DNA of 58,195 nucleotides from the NCBI RefSeq assembly GCF_001434535.1, contig NZ_AYYW01000005.1:1-58195 (forward strand). The letters are read 5' to 3'. Within the stretch, counting starts at the first letter, position 1. Each line of letters opens with the position of its first letter. The stretch comes from Ligilactobacillus animalis KCTC 3501 = DSM 20602. Its GTDB lineage: Bacteria > Bacillota > Bacilli > Lactobacillales > Lactobacillaceae. Positions 54,614 to 58,195 of the stretch are shown piece by piece. Below the pieces are notes generated by a model. The model was not told the origin of the DNA. It made no database searches and saw nothing but the letters and a program-made list of their open reading frames with translations. Both the position numbers and the translations under genes were made by a program.

Positions 54614-55135
54614 ATGATGACTAAAACATTAAAACGCATCACTATAGCTGAAGTTGAAACACTACAAAAAATAAGCATTGAAACTTTTAGCGATACTTTT
54701 AAAGACCAAAATAGTGCTCAAGACCTCGCCGATTACTTAAAAACAGCCTATGACCTCAATAAATTGACCGCCGAGCTCAATGATCCTAACTCACAATTTT
54801 ACTTTGTTTACTTAGATGACCAACTTGCCGGCTATTTAAAAGTCAACTTAAACGAGTCTCAAAGTGAACAAGTTGCCCCTAATGCCCTTGAGATCGAACG
54901 CATCTACATCAGATCAGCCTTCAAACGCCATGGTTTGGGACGCTTTTTATTCCAAGAAGCCCTCAAGCTCGCTCAAGCAAAAAATTGCAGCAGTATCTGG
55001 CTCGGGGTGTGGGAGAAAAACTATCCCGCCCTTGCTTTCTACGAAAAAATGGGCTTTATTCAACACGGATCGCACTCATTTTTCATGGGAACTGACGAAC
55101 AGACTGATCTCATTATGATCAAAAAAAGTTGGTAG
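54614..55135 (+). CDS. GNAT-family N-acetyltransferase
   Basis: The 173-residue protein has the acetyl-CoA-binding motif A (IYIRSAFKRHGLGRFLFQEA) and motif B (GVWEKNYPALAFYEKMGF), close to spermidine/protein acetyltransferase-like members such as PaiA. Two adjacent ATG codons (54614, 54617) follow TTAGGAG. It is in an operon with marR, so it may acetylate a toxic compound or polyamine, but this is inferred. A strong bidirectional terminator follows. Confidence 0.92.
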   Translation: MMTKTLKRITIAEVETLQKISIETFSDTFKDQNSAQDLADYLKTAYDLNKLTAELNDPNSQFYFVYLDDQLAGYLKVNLNESQSEQVAPNALEIERIYIRSAFKRHGLGRFLFQEALKLAQAKNCSSIWLGVWEKNYPALAFYEKMGFIQHGSHSFFMGTDEQTDLIMIKKSW

Positions 55136-55160
55136 TTATTGAAACCTACCAACTTTTTTT
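55121..55160. terminator. GNAT gene terminator
   Basis: A perfect 15-bp stem (AAAAAAAGTTGGTAG/CTACCAACTTTTTTT) that includes the end of the GNAT gene; T-runs on both strands. Confidence 0.92.
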
Positions 55161-55323
55161 GGATTTTAAAACCTTTTCTATAAATATAGTACTGTTATTT
55201 TGGTTTCGAACCATAAATTTAGTGACTATAAACCGTATTAATATATTATCACTATCTTTATTATCCATGTATACACTTTCCATGCAGTAAAGGGGTAGTT
55301 TTTCATGGATAATAACTTGCATA

Positions 55324-55602
55324 TTGGCTGAATACAGTGACCTTTCGACCAACTTTATCTCCAAATTAGAACGTGGTCAAAAGACAAATATCAATCTTTT
55401 GAAATTATATGCGATCTGTCAAGCACTAGGGATCTCGATCTCGGAATTACTTCAGGAAGAAAATAATGTCTCACTTGAAACCTTAACACCTAGTACTTTA
55501 CGACTCATTCACGAATTAACAGCTATGGATCCAATACCAAGCGAACGTATAAGCCAACATATTCTATTAGTACTAGACGACTTTAAAATGGTATACAAAT
55601 AA
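55324..55602 (+). pseudogene. 5'-truncated Cro/CI-type HTH regulator
   Basis: The frame reads LAEYSDLSTNFISKLERGQK, which is the second half of an XRE-type HTH (normally preceded by about 15 residues such as a QEELA helix), and ends with a helical tail (SERISQHILLVLDDFKMV). Upstream in frame only unrelated sequence (WIITCI) is found and no ribosome binding site, so the first part of the DNA-binding domain is missing. The best start, TTG 55324, would give a 92-residue protein without a full HTH. It looks like a recombination relic. Confidence 0.6.
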
Positions 55603-55643
55603 GCAGCCCCAATAGCGCTCATGTCGTTAGGAGCTGCTTATTT
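55597..55643. terminator. Hairpin between the HTH relic and the mucus-binding relic
   Basis: Stem AAATAAGCAGC/GCTGCTTATTT with a 25-base loop, between convergent genes. Confidence 0.6.
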
Positions 55644-55644
55644 A

Positions 55645-56586
55645 TTAGTCGGCTAGATATTTAACAAAAATATCACAACTTGGATCACTCGGTAAGATCG
55701 CTTCAGCCTTGATCGCACGATGATAACCTTTAATATATGGTAAAAAAGTCTCAGCTGCTTGCGTAGGATCAGTTCGATCATTGCAATATTTTTTCGTACC
55801 TAAAATATTGCCATCATTATCGATCGCAATGATCTTACCTAATTTTTGATAGACGATCTGTTGTTCTTTAGCTTTCAAGCTAGCTGGTCCTAAGCCCGCT
55901 GTTTGCGCTACATAGCCCATGATCAAAGGACTTTTGACCGCTACATAGTTGGATTCTTCCGGAATGCTTGAACCACTCCAGGAACGACTCGTTTTAGCAT
56001 CCCGATACTTAAGTGTCTTCCAGGTGATCGTCTGTTTAGCGGCCCGGCAAAGCTGCTGGCCAGTTTTCGTCACAAAGCGCGTCGTCAGTGTTGTCTTGTC
56101 CAACGACTCGGTGACTTGGGCTAGCTCATATTTGGCAATCGTTGCTTTTTTATCATCTCTTAATAAGGTGGTGATCTCTTTTAAAGTATAGTACTCATCG
56201 TTTTTCGAAAAGATCGTTGGGATCACGATCACATGACCGTGCGGGATACTTTGGCAAGGCATTTCTCCCAGCACATTGCCCCGATCATCACGCAATTCGA
56301 GACTTTCTTTTTCCAAAGGTCCATTGCGATATGGATCGATCACCTTAAATCTACGCTTTGTTCGATGATACATATACCCGACTAGCACCTTGACTTGTTC
56401 AAATTCTTGAACTTCATCAGCGACCAGTACCCCACTTGTTACCAATTTTTTTGTCTTGTACGAATACATTGCGACTGGTGTTTTTAGATCACGCGGATCA
56501 ACAAATTCAAATGTTGTTTGTGCAGTGGTCGCTACTTTTTGGTATTTGACGGCAATACCGTCAGAAAAATTTCTAAAAATTCTAAT
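55645..56586 (-). pseudogene. Mucus-binding (Mub-type) repeat fragment without start
   Basis: The open frame continues upstream of the first ATG (56469) to a TGA at 56589-56587 with no ATG, GTG or TTG start before 56469, and the upstream codons look coding (YQKVATTAQTTFEFVDPRD). Two stretches resemble Mub repeats: TITWKTLKYRDAKTSRSWSG with YVAVKSPLIMGYVAQTAG, and LGKIIAIDNDGNILGTKKYC with NDRTDPTQAAETFLPYIKGY, a degenerate version of the linker GKIIPVDPDGNPI found in Lactobacillus mucus-binding proteins. It lacks a signal peptide and sortase motif. It is probably an internal remnant of a surface adhesin, just downstream of an intact relative. Confidence 0.6.
56548..56562. other. Short hairpin inside the fragment
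   Basis: GACGG/CCGTC with a 5-base loop lies near the 5' end of the mucus-binding fragment. No role can be assigned. Confidence 0.3.
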
Positions 56587-56602
56587 TCAACCCCTAAAAC
56601 TA

Positions 56603-56642
56603 AGAAAGACCACCATAAATGACTAGATCATCTAAGGTGGTC
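56603..56642 (-). terminator. Terminator of the mucus-binding gene
   Basis: Minus-strand GACCACC/GGTGGTC stem (inner pairs ATGA/TCAT) followed by TTTCTT, about 48 bases after the stop. Confidence 0.75.
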
Positions 56643-56689
56643 CCTCCTATGGCTAACTAAAAATACTTCTATCCATTGATCATTTCTTT

Positions 56690-58195
56690 TTAGTTATCAG
56701 TCTTTCTTCTCTCTTTGCCAAAATAAAACAAGGAAAAGGCTGCTGTTACTAGACCTAATAAGCTAAATGCTAAAGCTTCAGTATCACTTTCACCCATTTG
56801 TGGAAGTGTTGCTTCATTCTTTTCATTAGTTGTGACATCAGTCGTATCATTTACAACTTCTTGCTCAGCTACCTCAGTATTTTCACCGGTCTTTTCAGTT
56901 TTAGCACTGTCTTCTGTAGCAGTCCGCTTAACTGTGATGACCAATACTGGGTTTTCTTCTGGTGTAAATGTCACATTTTCAGGTAGGCTATCCGGATCGA
57001 GCAATTCCCAACCATCAGGGAGAACTGGGACTAATTTCACCGTTTCATCCGTATGGCCAGTGATCACTTGGGTCCCGATCTGGTTACCATTTTCATCTTG
57101 ATAGGTAATAACTTGCTGGCTTGGTCGTGCAACATAGCTGACTTCGATCACTTGGTCAGCATCAGTTGGACGAACGCTTTTGGCAGCAATTGTCGTTTGT
57201 TTTCTTCCAGCTACCATTGAAGTATAACCTAAATATTGTGGCACGTCATCTTGTGAAAAGGCTTTTGTTGCAATTTCATCCCAATCTGGGTAAGAAATCT
57301 TACCAGTTACAAGATCTTTAGAACCGTCACGAGTGAAGACAACGGTTTGGACCTTAGTTGTCTTAGTTCCATCTGGTGCATTCACAATGATCGTCCGTTT
57401 TACTTCTTTTTGGCTATCCGCATTACTTGGATCGGCTTTGACCACTTTAGATCCGTGTTTCAAATGAACTTCGAAATGTTGATCTTCATCTTCAGCATTG
57501 TAACTTGGTTTACCCGCTTTGGCAAAGCCATCTGAGACTAATTCGTAGCCCTTATCCAAGTAACCTTGGACTTTAGCTTTGCTGTCATGTTTGATTGGTT
57601 CATCCGTCTTACCGGTGACATGAACAACTTCCAACTTCTTACCTGTCGTATCGTCGATATAGTGCACATGTGCTTTTTGATCATTGGCAGTATAGCCAAC
57701 AGTCACAATTGTATCCTTTGTATCACCAGTGATATGTTCTAGACGATCGACACTAGTCTTATCATGGGTATAACCTTTATCTGAAGCTTTAGGCTCAATT
57801 GCAAAGCCTTCAAAGAAGTCGACTGTATCTGGGATCCATTCGCCAAATGTGTCCTGACCCGTTGCCATGTCACGTGTTACTTGGCGCGTGAAGTGGAGAG
57901 CTTCGGTACGAGTATCATCTGTGGCATGTGGATGTTTGACTATAACAGTTCTCGTGACTGTATGATCAACCTTATCTTGCTTGTGTGCATCATTTTTATA
58001 TTCATCTGTCACATCTTGATGCTTATGTTTTACCTTTACGATGATCGGTTCGTTGTCTTTGGCTTTAAAGGTAACTTTACCTGGTAGATCTTGGTCCGCT
58101 ACCTCTTCATAGTTAGCTGGTACTTCATAATTTACATCGACTGTTTGATCAGTTTTACCAGATACAGATTGGCTCTTGACTTCTTTGTTATTGTT
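56690..58195 (-). CDS. Mucus-binding repeat surface protein, C-terminal part (runs off window)
   Basis: The frame is open to the right edge; 501 codons are visible and the start lies outside. It carries Mub/MucBP-type repeats: VHYIDDTTGKKLEVVHVTGK with KVQGYLDKGYELVSDG, then VVFTRDGSKDLVTGKISY with QYLGYTSMVAG, and VITYQDENGNQIGTQVITGH. The C-terminus has a T/E-rich linker, an LPQMG sortase motif, a hydrophobic helix (ALAFSLLGLVTAAFSLFYFG) and a basic tail (KERRKTDN). It should be anchored to peptidoglycan and bind mucus glycoproteins. LPQMG rather than LPQTG occurs in the L. salivarius group. Confidence 0.92.
   Translation of the reverse strand, partial: NNNKEVKSQSVSGKTDQTVDVNYEVPANYEEVADQDLPGKVTFKAKDNEPIIVKVKHKHQDVTDEYKNDAHKQDKVDHTVTRTVIVKHPHATDDTRTEALHFTRQVTRDMATGQDTFGEWIPDTVDFFEGFAIEPKASDKGYTHDKTSVDRLEHITGDTKDTIVTVGYTANDQKAHVHYIDDTTGKKLEVVHVTGKTDEPIKHDSKAKVQGYLDKGYELVSDGFAKAGKPSYNAEDEDQHFEVHLKHGSKVVKADPSNADSQKEVKRTIIVNAPDGTKTTKVQTVVFTRDGSKDLVTGKISYPDWDEIATKAFSQDDVPQYLGYTSMVAGRKQTTIAAKSVRPTDADQVIEVSYVARPSQQVITYQDENGNQIGTQVITGHTDETVKLVPVLPDGWELLDPDSLPENVTFTPEENPVLVITVKRTATEDSAKTEKTGENTEVAEQEVVNDTTDVTTNEKNEATLPQMGESDTEALAFSLLGLVTAAFSLFYFGKERRKTDN

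Noticed and set aside
55146-55364. Minus-strand 72-residue frame between the GNAT gene and the HTH relic
   Set aside because: Its end is the GNAT terminator hairpin and its start lies inside the HTH frame; no ribosome binding site. Considered chance.

Overview
This window looks like a chromosomal segment of a homofermentative lactic acid bacterium of the family Lactobacillaceae, most likely close to Ligilactobacillus. That assignment is inferred from gene content and protein style: the core gene order lysS-dusB-hslO-ftsH-hpt-tilS-S1-divIC-rlbA-flippase-mfd-pth next to L-lactate dehydrogenase, a KxYKxGKxW signal peptide, LPQTG and LPQMG sortase anchors, mucus-binding repeats and an adhE gene. 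Moderately low GC, extended -10 promoters and AGGAGG-type ribosome binding sites fit.

Layout. Positions 1-427 hold no gene but carry four tandem minus-strand promoters and a boxA-like leader that must drive an rRNA operon lying just left of the window. Positions 428-15290 are a minus-strand housekeeping block (translation, redox chaperone, FtsH, purine salvage, tRNA lysidine, cell division, lipid-linked flippase, transcription-coupled repair, peptidyl-tRNA hydrolase). Plus-strand genes at 15570-20842 follow: ldh, a small conserved protein, a CBS-domain protein, an HTH/coiled-coil protein, an MFS transporter, a deformylase-like protein and a DUF72 protein. Positions 20910-24320 hold two genes broken by early stop codons, a WYL regulator and a split ThrE-type exporter. 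A 1537-residue cell-wall subtilisin fills 24534-29147.

Positions 29230-31333 are decaying sequence (a membrane protein relic and a frameshifted M20 peptidase), followed by ndk, an HD-domain hydrolase, a lipoprotein, a zinc-ribbon/serine-hydrolase fusion and a MetE-like protein. Positions 35988-45608 form a locus for N-acetylgalactosamine or galacto-N-biose/lacto-N-biose use, like the gnb operon of Lacticaseibacillus casei: a GH35 beta-galactosidase, a mannose-family PTS (EIIB, EIIC, EIID, EIIA), AgaS isomerase and NagA deacetylase on the minus strand, with two GntR regulators and a tagatose-1,6-bisphosphate aldolase divergently on the plus strand. Five of these ten genes are broken (EIIB, EIID and aldolase by stop codons; GH35 and the second GntR by one-base losses in G/C runs), so the pathway appears to be in recent decay. 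The rest is adhE under a textbook Rex operator, a DUF2325-like protein, copZ-copA under a cop box, a HAD phosphatase, a MarR-GNAT pair, an HTH relic, a start-less mucus-binding fragment, and the 3' part of a mucus-binding surface protein that runs off the right edge.

The main theme is contrast: every housekeeping gene is intact, while at least eight accessory genes are disrupted. I did not find a clearly new defence, mobile or CRISPR system. The observations most worth a second look are the decaying gnb-like locus, the rRNA promoter array, the zinc-ribbon/serine-hydrolase fusion, the deformylase-like protein lacking its motif-I glutamine, and the mucus-binding relic.
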